DNA of 64,000 nt from Acanthaster planci (taxonomy: Eukaryota > Echinodermata > Asteroidea > Valvatida > Acanthasteridae). Each line of letters opens with the position of its first letter. Position 1 is the first letter of the stretch. Below the pieces are notes generated by a model, which saw only the letters and a list, made by a program, of their open reading frames with translations, was not told the origin of the DNA and searched no databases. The translations under genes were made by a program, and so were the position numbers. Of this stretch, positions 12,301 through 21,850 are shown piece by piece. The DNA is taken from assembly GCF_001949145.1 (NCBI RefSeq), contig NW_019091368.1:868029-932028 (forward strand), written 5' to 3'.

Positions 12301-13657
12301 AGGTCGTTGTTTAATTGGACTAATTAATATGACAATTAACAAGGTCCCTTGATCCAGCTACTATGAAGGCCAGTCAAAATCATTAATCTCTCCCAATTTA
12401 ATCGGATTTGTTGGCAGAATTCCTACCAGTTTGTCCTCAGACGTCTCACTGCTTCTGTTATCGGCGAAATTAAACTACGCGGTCAGAGCCACAGGCTTGA
12501 CAATTTTGCTTGTTTGTCTTTCTTTGCAGGCGTCGAGGCTCAACCCATAGCAACGGCAGCGAAAGCGACTTGGAGAAACTCAAGCAAGAAATCCTGGCAG
12601 ACATCAGAGTACAGCTCAACGAGATCAAGCAGGAAATAATTGAAGGTCAGTGGCAGGACCCATCAAGTCACTCTGCTTAGAACAGCAGGGAACTAGTCTT
12701 GTGGAGTACACATCGCATGACTTTTTTGGCTAGTAACCCATTTTTGCTGAGCAAAATGTTGTTGCTTTTATCTACTTCTTTGTTATGAACAGCTGGAATT
12801 TGCCATTTAAAGTTGTGGCAATACACCTGCTTGGTTTAATTATCAACTGACCCCTTTATTTACTCTATTTTATCATTGACCCTGAAGCTCCCAGCATTTT
12901 GGTAGCAAGCTAGCAGTCAGACAACTTCTAGTAGCATGGAGCAACCCAGTGACACTTTCTTTGATCTCCAACAAAATTGGAAAGATTCAGGCCCTTTGTA
13001 AAGTGAAAGTGCTAGGGCTGCACAGTTCTGAATTCCACTGAAACCAAGCAATAGCTGTTGTTAGGATTTTGTGGATTTGCAAAGAGTAGGGTGTGGATTT
13101 GCAAAGAGTAGGAATAACTCCTGGGCAGAACAAAATATTAATGGTGAACTTAAGCAGTTGTGGTTTGGGGCCTTGTAGAAATATTACTAGACTTTCAGAC
13201 TTCCCCTGATAGCACTGATTTCATTTCAGATATATGGCCATATTTATGAGGATGGGAGTATAGGGGTGTACTGCGTACCATTCGCTTTTGATTTCTAGAT
13301 AAGGCATACTCATAAGCCCCACTTGTTGTCAATGATGTGTTTTTAAATCTAAACAAAAAAGGAGAAAGCTGCTTTTGTACTTCCAAATAGGTTTCTCAAA
13401 GTTTGGAATAGGGTTGATCATCATGGATGACCAGAAATTGTTGCTTGTACAATAAAGTGTTGGATCAGCGACCAAAGTCTGTGTGTTGTATGCCTTGCAG
13501 TGTTACAGCCAAAGATGCGGACAGAAAACGCAAACAGGTGTCCACTCAAGGATTTTTAGTGCTACTTTGCTTCCGAATTCACCGTTTTTCTTTTTCGTCT
13601 TCTTTTTTCACTCTCTCTTTCTGTGCAGCTGTCCGAGAAGAGTTGAGTAAAAGATAA
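334..13657 (+). CDS. ena: Ena/VASP family actin regulator (EVH1 not in window)
   Basis: Proposed join: 334-460, 3894-3984, 6762-6877, 9110-9411, 10235-10363, 10962-11013, 11627-11747, 12530-12645, 13629-13657; all phases agree and give 360 aa. Seen in order: a glutamine run, a charged Q/E/R helix, a proline-rich core with poly-Pro runs (profilin/SH3-type ligands), a poly-Gly run, the G-actin-binding GAB motif (GLAAAIA...KLKKVSR), the F-actin-binding FAB motif (LMSEMQRKLQSRLKK), a KPWEK block, and a C-terminal coiled coil (DLEKLKQEILADIR...) that tetramerises family members. Ena/VASP proteins sit at leading edges, filopodia and junctions, where they elongate barbed ends. The EVH1 domain expected at the N terminus is absent, so either it lies upstream of the window or this transcript lacks it. 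The EVH2 exons are very secure; the first exon is tentative. Confidence 0.9.
461..3893 (+). other. Intron 1 of the Ena/VASP gene
   Basis: About 3.4 kb, AT-rich, with no exon I can support. Contains the foldback element at 3314-3580, a 13-base tandem duplication (GTCCAATTAGTTT twice, near 2716-2741) and several TACATGTA palindromes. Confidence 0.5.
3314..3580. mobile_element. Foldback MITE, about 267 bp
   Basis: The ends are inverted copies: GGGTGATTCTATAAATTAG on the left and its complement on the right. Imperfect pairing runs through GTCCAACTTGG and beyond CCATTCA for roughly 65-75 bases per arm. TA-rich flanks (TATATAT and ATATGTATA) suggest insertion at TA. No coding capacity, so non-autonomous. 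Confidence 0.75.
3894..3984 (+). CDS. ena: Ena/VASP exon: glutamine-rich linker
   Basis: Acceptor TTTAG, donor GTAAAA. Encodes PPSQHNF followed by ten Gln encoded mostly by CAG/CAA, then AAQAQAEEEARQ. This matches the Q-rich region that follows EVH1 in invertebrate Ena proteins. Phase 1 in, phase 2 out. Confidence 0.8.
3985..6761 (+). other. Intron 2 of the Ena/VASP gene
   Basis: Holds the hAT-type MITE at 4592-4799, a (TTTA)n microsatellite near 6026-6047 and TACATGTA palindromes. No exon seen. Confidence 0.5.
4592..4799. mobile_element. hAT-type MITE, 208 bp
   Basis: Begins CAGTGGCGTAGC and ends GCTACGCCACTG, a perfect 12-base terminal inverted repeat. Flanked by 8-base target duplications with one mismatch (TGACCCAG at 4584-4591, TGATCCAG at 4800-4807). 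G-rich interior, no ORF for a transposase. An 8-bp duplication and CAGTGG-type ends are hAT characters. Confidence 0.88.
6762..6877 (+). CDS. ena: Ena/VASP exon: charged Q/E/R helix
   Basis: Acceptor TTCCAG, donor GTAAGG. Encodes about 39 residues of Gln, Glu and Arg (EQQRAQQEQLRRQQQEEQ...), the charged helical stretch corresponding to the LERER-type repeats of Ena/Mena. Phase 2 in, phase 1 out, matching both neighbours. Confidence 0.85.
6878..9109 (+). other. Intron 3 of the Ena/VASP gene
   Basis: About 2.2 kb. I see no exon, gene or clear mobile element; open frames here are short and lack splice or family support. Confidence 0.5.
9110..9411 (+). CDS. ena: Ena/VASP exon: proline-rich core and GAB motif
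   Basis: Encodes about 101 residues. First come PAGPPQPP-type prolines with runs of up to ten Pro (PPPPPPPPPPG), then PPAPPPPPSG, a 13-Gly run from a GGC repeat, and finally GLAAAIAANAGKLKKVSR, the G-actin-binding motif of EVH2. Donor GTAAGC after AGG, phase 0. Confidence 0.95.
10235..10363 (+). CDS. ena: Ena/VASP exon: FAB motif
   Basis: 43 codons in phase 0. A Ser/Gly linker (DESGSGSSSGSS) and a nine-Gly run lead to DLMSEMQRKLQSRLKKT, the F-actin-binding part of EVH2. Donor GTGAGT. Confidence 0.93.
10962..11013 (+). CDS. ena: Ena/VASP exon: short Ser/Asp linker
   Basis: A 52-base exon between TTTATCAG and GTAAGT, encoding DSGDSKQTQNDAGHPRT. Its phases (0 in, 1 out) fit both neighbours. 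The content is a low-complexity linker, so phase and splice sites carry the call. Confidence 0.8.
11627..11747 (+). CDS. ena: Ena/VASP exon: KPWEK linker
   Basis: Acceptor GTGCAG, donor GTAAGT. Encodes APKKPWEKQPGPPTVNRFGP then a Ser-rich tail. The KPWEK block is typical of the region between FAB and the coiled coil in Ena/VASP proteins. Confidence 0.92.
12530..12645 (+). CDS. ena: Ena/VASP exon: tetramerisation coiled coil
   Basis: Encodes a basic lead-in (KRRGSTHSNGSESD) and the start of the coiled coil, LEKLKQEILADIRVQLNEIK, continuing QEIIE. This is the block that makes the parallel four-helix tetramer. Donor GTCAGT, phase 1. Confidence 0.95.
13629..13657 (+). CDS. ena: Ena/VASP last coding exon
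   Basis: After the CTGTGCAG acceptor the exon reads AVREELSKR and stops at TAA 13655-13657. This is the usual end of the coiled coil (compare EIIEA.xxEL.KR in the family) and fixes the C terminus. Confidence 0.95.
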
Positions 13658-16032
13658 AGAGGAGTCCGAGCATCGACCAACCCGTCATTTTCAGTGCCTC
13701 AATTTGTATAAACAGCGCCACCAATCTGCCGAAGCAGGCATGCATTATGCTATATACATATTCATAGGTTGCTTTTGCAGCCCCTTATCTCTTATTGGCC
13801 AATTTTTTTATACCCTTGTGTAAAGGGGAGAATTTAAACTAACAAGTTTTGCAAGCATGCCTATGTGCTTGATGTAACTATCTGTTAGCTAACAAGTTTC
13901 TGGCGTGTTTTTGTTTTTATTTTTTTTTTTCCATCAGGGAACTTAAAATGGCGTAAATGTATCACCTGTAAATTGTATATTAGGAACCTCAACTGCAGTG
14001 AGAGAATACTTGATTTGTATCTGTCTTATGGAAATGTGTGGCTCAAGACCATCGGATCAGAGCCGTGCCCACTTCTGTGGCTTTGGTTTCCCCCATGTAA
14101 GAATACCCTGGTAGCTTTCAATTTGTATGCAGATCTTAATGAGTGCAGGGAAAAAGCAGGTGTGTATTTTAATTGGATGATGGACTTCTAGTCCCACTTG
14201 CCCATGAAGTGCGCTTAAATGAAGGATAGAATTATGATGAAATTTTAACCTTGTGGGAGCATTGGCATTAAAAATCAAATATTGCATTTTATAATACGAG
14301 TTGATTCCCGAGGGCTTAATTCTGAGGGGAAGTACATGTAACTTGCCGCATCAAAAACAATTCCGCCCTTGTCTTGATTGTTAATAGGTGAAAAATCATA
14401 GCTCTCAAAGAAAGCATTTAACAGTAGACATTACATTGTACATAAAGGCATCATACACTACTCGGTAACCTTCCCTTGATAGGTTCAAAAAACTGAGTAT
14501 ATCAGATAAATTGCTTTGGTGAGAAATAATTGAAGTCCCGAATTTTGAGTGGGCAGAGACTAAAGGCTGTGGCTGGAGATAAAGTTGCCTTCACTGGCCA
14601 GCAGCCCATACAAACATGTGTTACACTAAGTCACAGCCATTCTATTCGGACACAGCCAAAGATTGTGTGAGAGCTGCTGTCCACTTTTCAACTATGCAAG
14701 TAGTGCATAGAGGCGGCCAAAAGCCCCTGTCTCGTACAGTGCTAGCTCACCAGCTAGATTGGCTGTTTGCAAGATGTTTGCCTAAAGGCTCTCCAGGATC
14801 TTCATGTCTCAAAGATTTCCAGGAGGAATTTGCGTAGGTTCACACTGTCTTTCTCTGAAACAAGTCATCTTAAGACTTGTATTGGAAAGAAACTTTTTTA
14901 ATATAGATAATGTTGGTAATAAAAGAATTCTTAAGTACATATCAAATTATTATTTCTCAAATGAGAACAACTTTGCTGTACAGTGCAGACCTGCATAGAG
15001 TATATACTTGGTAGTGACAAGCATTTTAGAGTGTATATTCTTTGTAACTCAAGATGAAGCTGTTGTGTTACTCGATATTACCTTATTTTAACCTGGGTGG
15101 TATGTGGAAGTTCACATTCTGCTGCCTTGTACAAGTTGTTGAAACTGCTCTCATACTTAGCTTGTATTTTTTGGTCTTGTTGGAGTCTTATTTCAAATGT
15201 GAAGGGAAAAGGTCTCATTTTGTTTCATTGTTTATATTGATTCTGGGGTTGTGAAGGCGCTGAAAATAACCTCTATCTGTAACAGCTTAAGTTACATCAA
15301 CTGAACCTGCTAGAGCTTGATTTCACGGTGCTCACATTCTGAAGAAAACAGTCACGGAATTTGTAATGGTTTTCTTCTTCTTTTTTTCAGTTCCGCCCAT
15401 TTCACACTGAGAAGCATTGTATTTGTGGGCCAGAGGCAATCCAGTGATGGTTTCTGACACTGCCCATTTAATCAACTAGAAAAAAATCCTGAAGCAGAAT
15501 AGCTACAGTTAGAAAATTCAAATCATGTTTCTCTTTCCTCTAAAATGTCTTCATCACCCAAGTGGTTTTGAGGCAAGCACCATGCATGAACAACTTACTT
15601 CTGTACTGATTTTTGGTTTGTTCTAAAGTTTGAGTGTACAAATTACTGCATCAACGCTATCAACTTAATCATGCCAGTTAAAAACATGGCCAGTTCCTAC
15701 TAAAGTGCAAAGTTGTTTTGTTTTTTGTTTTTGTAGTGTGAGAACTTTGACATGTTTTCTTCCTGTTTTCCTGAGAATTTGCCGTTTCCAGTTAGCTAGT
15801 GATCATTTGCAATGAAAAGACTTAGGCAGCTTAATTAAGCTTTAGTTTTCTGAGCTAAAGGATCTGAAGGGTAAAACCAAAATTGTACGGACCAAGAAAA
15901 ATCTGGTTTGGAAGCATATTTCCAAATCACCATTTACTTTGGTTCTTGCATGTAACTGCATTTTCTGATAGATTTCTTATGTTACTGTTTTAAATACTTC
16001 TGACACTCATTGATTTATTCATTTGTAATAAA
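13658..16032 (+). other. Probable 3'UTR of the Ena/VASP gene
   Basis: Non-coding, following the stop. AATAAA occurs at 14918-14923 and 16027-16032. The true cleavage site is not decidable here; further AATAAA motifs at 17326 and 18987 also exist. Confidence 0.45.
16027..16032 (+). terminator. Candidate poly(A) signal (Ena/VASP)
   Basis: AATAAA about 2.4 kb after the stop codon, followed by T/GT-rich sequence. An earlier candidate lies at 14918-14923. Confidence 0.4.
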
Positions 16033-19000
16033 GGACTTTGAATAGCATATCCAGTTATTGTCTAGGAGTTGGCTTCGTTTGAAATCAGGGCCCAATTTCA
16101 CAGCACTGTTAAGCACACAATTTCACACTCACGGAGACTCTGTGTGTTCATGAAAACCAGAAGCAGTAGGCACAGCAAAAGGCAAGCTTACCTTGGAGGA
16201 AAAATTTGCTTCACTTAGTGGCAAGCACCATGAAATAGTGTATCGGGTTAGCAAGATTTTCTTCTGTGGTAAGCATGAGTTTTCTGCTATCTTAGGCGTG
16301 ACCGTTAAGTTGGGCCCAGAATGTGTAATTTGCAACTGTGCATTTATCACATACTGCCTCCTTGGACAGGCGAAGCTCAGGGGACAAATTTCAACCAAAA
16401 AAAAAGAAATTACCGTCACAAACTGTGGCTATTCCTACATGTAACAACTATGTAATACTTAAAACATTTCAGTTAGTGTCTTTTTCTGTTAGTGTAAAGA
16501 TATTCTGTGGTGCTATTTCCGATTGTCTTTATCAAAGTTTCTCCAGAAAAAATTGACGTTTTGTTAAGCTAGATAAATAATCATCCCCCACACACTCATA
16601 CATTGATCCACCCTCTGCTACTCCACTAGTTGCCTCTTTCCCCTTAAAGCCGTGGCAGTGCCTTTAGTCTGATATCCTCTGAACAGCTAAAATAGGCGCT
16701 CAGAATGTACCCATTAAAAATATTTGTTAGCATTTTGTTACTACCATAATCAGGTTAGTAACCAAGTGGCTTAAGATCCTCTGCCAGTCAGCCAGGTTAT
16801 CCACGGTATGTAAGGTACCTGAAGTTGAGACACACAGCAAGCTTATGAAATATGACCAGGGCATGTCTGTGTCATTATAGGGCCCCCCTTTCTTCAAGTT
16901 ACTGTGACTTGATGTGGTGTGACGGACTCATTGTTTACCTGGGATTAACTTGTGTGCAACTCTAGTACTGTTCATGTAAACTTTAATTTGCAGGTATTTA
17001 ATCACTGAACTCGATGCTTACCCAGAGGTATCCACTGAAACAAGTGACAATTTTTATAATGCTTAAAATCTTACAAATCATGTGTAGCATGCTTTTTGTA
17101 CATAGGCCAATATTTAGAGCCAAAATTAAAATGCTTTATGCTAATGAATTTCTGCAGATGTAACTGTATCCAAAATCCAGATAATTATGTTGTTAGTTTT
17201 CAGTTTATTTAACGAGGTGTTTTGTATATCAGTAATACATGACCTCTCCCGAAAAAAAAATTTGTATACAGGTGACTTTGATTTGCTCTAATAATCAAAT
17301 TAAATTAGAAGAAATTTGTTTCATAAATAAAAGTAATTTTAAACATCTTTGAATGAGACAAGTGATCCTATAGTTTTACCCTTTGTAAGAGAGGTATCGA
17401 TCCTATGCTGAAGAAAAATTAGGATATTGGTGAGAACTTACTTGGCAGTTACTTTTATTGAGTGGAATGAATTGAACGCTGATGTGTTTGATTGACACTT
17501 AAATCGTTTTATGTGCTAAAAGGGCTATTTTTTTCCTGTCCATAAGGGGGAAAAGGATATGGCATCTTTGCTGCGGTAGGGTCTATTTGGAATCCACGTG
17601 CATTGACTGATATTGAATTATTTGACATTCGTGTCAGTTTATAAAAGTTGTGTATAGCTCATGCAATGCTCTCCACTGAAGAATATGATGTTTGGTTTGG
17701 GATTTATTGTAATCCATAAAAAAAATATTTATATAAATTTGTCTTGCTTTGTAAGTTAGACCTTTTCCCAAATTGCAGCTCTGTCTGTTAGCATTGGCTT
17801 ATCTCTGGTCCTGCAACCATTGTAGGCCTTGAGTAGAGGCCAATATCTATGGCTTCTTATTATATGTTCTTGCATTGGTGTTGTGAAAGATCAAGCAATT
17901 TTTCAGCTCCAATTACCAAGTGAGGAACCACAGAATGAGATATCTGTAGCCTAACGGGTATGTGGCCGACATTTGAGAAAGGGTCTTCATTTCAAAATGA
18001 TCTGTTGAATCGTGTATGTGGTAGTCTAACTTCTTTGATATTTAGACAAATTGTAATTTATTTACCGATAAAAATTATTCTTGTGATCTGTTTTAACTGG
18101 TATAAATATTGCCTTCCATTCAGCTTGCTCAGAAAAATCTGCTTACCAAAAATTTTGCCAATCCTTTGAGGGATGAAATTAAGGGATTTTTTGCCTTTTT
18201 TTTCACTCGTACAATCCTGACTTTTTTTAATCCACTCATTGTGGTACAGTCAAAAATGAAACAAACTATTGACTTACAAAGGTTAACATCCCTTGCCATT
18301 CAGTGGTACACTGTGCCCATGTGTGTCAAAGAGTTTCAACTACTCAATAGAGACCAAGAAGTAGTTTCACAGAGAAAATGTTGCCAGGTGGCTGAATTAG
18401 TTTGGCAATGCCTGCTCTTAATCTTGGACTTCAGATTAATGTTATGTTACCTCTGTGCTTGGTTTCTATTTTAATGTGTAGTTGAGCTCTCTGGTTACTT
18501 TTATTGGCCTCTGTAATGCTGGTGTATGTGATGTGAACCTGAAGAGAAACTCATTCCCCCAAATCAGCCACACAGTATAGCTTATTTGACCCGTGTCACT
18601 CAGAGTTCCTCAGAGAAGCAATAACCATAGTTACTCTCTAAACAAAAAGTATATTTTTGACCATTAAGAAGAAAAAAACTTAAGAAGAATTGTAAACTGG
18701 ACATTAATTCGCACTGTCACTTATACACAGACATGGTGAATTGTGTGAAGAGTTACTGCAGTCATGTTGGTATTTGATTTAACTTTTAATTTAGTGAATT
18801 TACTTTTTAATGCTTTCCTGAAATGTGAGGCTCAGAAGTATTAAATTCCAGAGCACAACCTGTTGTAACCATGGTGTGGGTTTACCTCTTACTGACTTCA
18901 GACACTAGATTGCAATTACTTATCTGTCTGTTTATGAAAGTGTAATCCTGATCTAATTATGATTCAAAGTATAAATGGCAAATTTGAATAAAATAATGCA

Positions 19001-19370
19001 AGCTCGACTTTCTATTGATCACGTGAGGCTTCAAGAAAGTGCATTTTGTTGGAGTTTGGCCTTTTGTGTGACTCGACTGGTTTGCACTAAAGTGCGTGAA
19101 AACAGTGATGGAACAGTTTAACGGACTCTTTCTCAGATTGATTTAAAGAATTATTTATTCAACTCCAGACAGTTAAAGCACACATTTTGATTTGTTGCGA
19201 TGTGAATGGAACCGAAATATTCAAGCAGTTGCAGCAAAATTTATCCATAATTCATCAAACTTTTGACACCCATTTAGAACCATTTTATAAATCGGATATC
19301 CCAAACTAAGTAATGTAGGCCTACTTGGGAAGAGAAAAAGTATATGCTGTAACCTCTCGTCGTCTCGATA
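16033..19370. other. Spacer between the Ena/VASP and LBR genes
   Basis: AT-rich, no gene I can support. Contains one copy of the GGGCCCAA-ended repeat at 16088-16317 and unassigned AATAAA motifs. Confidence 0.5.
16088..16317. repeat. Dispersed repeat with GGGCCCAA ends, copy 1
   Basis: Starts GGGCCCAATTTCACAGCACT and ends in the inverted form TTGGGCCC. Internal words such as TTACCTTGGAGGAAAAATTTG and CATGAAATAGTG recur in the copy at 23845-24124. Confidence 0.6.
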
Positions 19371-19405
19371 AGCTTCGAAGTTCGGGGGAGGGATAAAGGT
19401 TTAAG

Positions 19406-19439
19406 CATGGAGGAAGGAGGGGACCCGCCTTCCTCCATG
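19406..19439. repeat. Short perfect hairpin upstream of LBR
   Basis: CATGGAGGAAGG (19406-19417) and its exact complement CCTTCCTCCATG (19428-19439) flank a 10-base loop; weaker pairing extends into TTAA on both sides. Function unknown. Confidence 0.6.
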
Positions 19440-19666
19440 TTTTAAGTATAGGCCCAAGCAATTTCATTCGTTGTATGATTTTTCCCGGCACTTAAAGTCG
19501 ATTTCCTTTGTGAACGGATTAGATTGTACTTGTTTCTGGTTCACATTCATCGTTACGAAATATATAACGTGCTGTAGTCGATCTTTCCTGAGCTTCATTG
19601 TTCATGGTTGTGACCTAAAAACATTTGACAGCTGCGGCCGCTAAAAATAAGTAAATTTGCATAATC

Positions 19667-19738
19667 TTCGAACATTATCCAATCAGCACGAGTTACCCCT
19701 AACCTTTGTCGGATACAGCCAATCAGCGTCTTTCCCGC
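19667..19738 (+). promoter_or_regulatory. LBR: LBR promoter: twin CCAAT boxes and E2F-type site
   Basis: Two identical CCAATCAGC elements (19679-19687 and 19719-19727) lie exactly 40 bases apart, followed at 19731-19738 by TTTCCCGC, an E2F-type site. TTCGAA at 19667-19672 resembles a CHR element. Paired CCAAT boxes (NF-Y) with E2F sites are common in cell-cycle promoters, which would suit a nuclear-envelope protein. The motifs are seen; their use is inferred. Confidence 0.55.
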
Positions 19739-19749
19739 TGCTGGACCGC

Positions 19750-19869
19750 GAATGTGAAATTACCGTTAAATCGGAATTGCAAGTGTGTACGCTATTTCTT
19801 GTGTATTTCCAATGAGGTTTTAGCAAGGAAGCGCTTGTTATTGTATTTTTAGAGCAGAGTATAGCTGAG
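19750..19869 (+). other. LBR: Probable non-coding first exon of LBR (start uncertain)
   Basis: Just downstream of the CCAAT/E2F cluster, the sequence ends in GCTGAG followed by a strong donor GTAAGA at 19870. The first coding exon begins after an acceptor at 21681-21683 with 8 bases of leader, so an upstream non-coding exon is required; this is the best candidate. Confidence 0.45.
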
Positions 19870-21683
19870 GTAAGAACCAAAAGTAAAATTCAAATAATTG
19901 TTGATATTGGGGCATAAAGATTTTGTTTAAAGAATAAACTAATGAACATTTTGCGTTTTGTTCGCTAAGCCCCGGTGGTGTCGGAATTACATGTATTTAG
20001 TAGTAATTATTGGCGTTACGTCCACGTACAGTACCTCTTTACTGGCCTAGGCCTAACATGCCTAACAGGATTGCAGATCAAGTACCTAGAAGGCCTAGCC
20101 ATTTAGCCCTACTGCACACTGGAATCCTGGGGAATTTTGTGAAAAAGAATTCAGGTTCACCTGTTCACAAAACACAAGACGTGAAAATGTTTTTCCACAA
20201 GTTGAAAAGGCTTGAAAAAATTGGAAAGAGTTCCATATTTCTGGACATCACTTGACACCTTGTCATGCTTGTGCACAAACCCTAGTGTTAAAACTTCAAG
20301 TGTTTTCTAAGGAAATATTTCAATATTTTCACCTCTAAATTTGATTTTTTTTAATTTTTATTTTAGGGCATGAAACGTTAAAACTTTCTGATGGCTACTG
20401 TGCCACTACGAGAACTCAAAGTCGCTCGGCCTAGGCTAGGCCTACTCCGTCACTCACGGAGTATGACGGAGAAGTGACTTTGAATTCTCGAAGTAGGCGT
20501 ACTGTGCCACTACAAGGAAAGCAAGTTGAAAAACATATGTCCTACACCTGTTCCAAAAAGTTGCAATACATTTTACATTTCTGTGATTCGTTGCACTGGA
20601 GTTTTTTGTTTTGCTTTTGGTTTTGGTTTTTGTTTTAAAGAGAAATAAGCAACAAGTACAAAATAATGGGCCCACAGTGATATAGTAATATAGTACTTCC
20701 TACTATTCCGTTGTTAATTGGAGGTCTGGTTTTTTTTGGTTTTTTTCAGTGTAAGTGGATGGGTATTTAATGTTTGAATCTCACATTTTCTCAGCAAAAT
20801 TCACTTAAAATGTCTGAAAGGGTAGGCCCTGGCCATGCTGGGCTGAAAGGTTGAAAATTGTTGTAGTAGATCTGGGCCTGTGATTGAGTGCCAGCAATTT
20901 TCACCCGAAAATTTATCACTTTGTGTTATATAATACTACAGTGATGATTAACATATCTTTGCAAGTAATGCTTCATAAGTGATGTCTGGATCAATTAAAC
21001 AAGAAACCTCATTTCCTTGGTACGCGGGAATAAACAAGGTACATGTACATGTCTATTTGGGATTTTTAACGCAAGTGAAAGATTAGGCAAAAACCAAGTA
21101 GTAAAGCATGTGCAGCACTTGCAGCATTGTTTCAGTTTCCTCATTCTGCATTGTTTGTATTGAAGCTTTTAATTTCAACCACCTCGATATTCTGCACCAT
21201 AGGTACATGTATGTGGTTTTCAAGTGTTAGGATTGGTTACAAGAGGAAAGAAATCAGTCATATTTAATTCCAAAAAGTGATGCTGAAATAACTTATGGGA
21301 TTTTGGTATCAACAATCATTTTTAAATATTGCGACTTGTTGGGGTATTTCTTTAGATGATATGTCACGAACACCTCATAATTACTTCCAGGAAAATGCTC
21401 TTTTTTTATGAAGCAAAATTACATACCTGGCTGTGTGTAGAAGTTTACAATTAATTGAATGCTTTCATCGTTTAAATTCAAATAGGCATTCATTCCAAGC
21501 AGTGATTTTCTTTCGAGCAGAAATTTATCCTGTGAAAAGAATGCCACTTAACCATGGCTGTTTGAAAAAGTGAGACCGCAGTAATTACTGTTTGATTCAT
21601 TTGCTCCATTACTAGCCAAAAACACTCACTGCAATTGGTTCATCTCAACATCCTTACCCTTTCCTAATGTGTAATTATTTCAG
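19870..21683 (+). other. LBR intron 1
   Basis: Non-coding. Includes a foldback segment near 20396-20513 flanked by two copies of TACTGTGCCACTAC, and TACATGTACATGT at about 21041-21053. Confidence 0.45.
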
Positions 21684-21691
21684 CCATCAGG

Positions 21692-21850
21692 ATGCCTTCT
21701 CGCAAGTATGGCGTAGGGGAGCAAGTCATGGTCAAATGGCCGGGGAGTGCGCTGTGGTACCCGGCCAAGGTCTTGGCCATTCAAGGCGAGGAATACAGGG
21801 TCAAATTTGAAGAGGGCACTGAAGATGAGGTCACTGAAGACTACGTCAAG
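21692..21850 (+). CDS. LBR: LBR exon: Tudor domain
   Basis: ATG 21692 follows an acceptor at 21681-21683. The 53 residues include [12 protein letters not shown] and [13 protein letters not shown], matching the LBR Tudor fold including its MPSRK start. Phase 0 donor GTCAGT. Confidence 0.96.

Larger units (their letters stand above)
9412..13628 (+). other. Introns 4-8 of the Ena/VASP gene
   Basis: Five introns between the listed exons. Only low-complexity stretches are visible: a CCCCACCCC-type run near 11046-11092 and a tandem duplication of GTGGATTTGCAAAGAGTAGG-like units near 13071-13111. Confidence 0.5.

Noticed and set aside
13503-13537. Possible small Ena/VASP exon between AG and GT
   Set aside because: Its exit phase does not fit the last exon at 13629.
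18109-18474. 121-codon frame in the Ena-LBR spacer
   Set aside because: No splice context, no recognisable domain; hydrophobic bias follows T-rich DNA.
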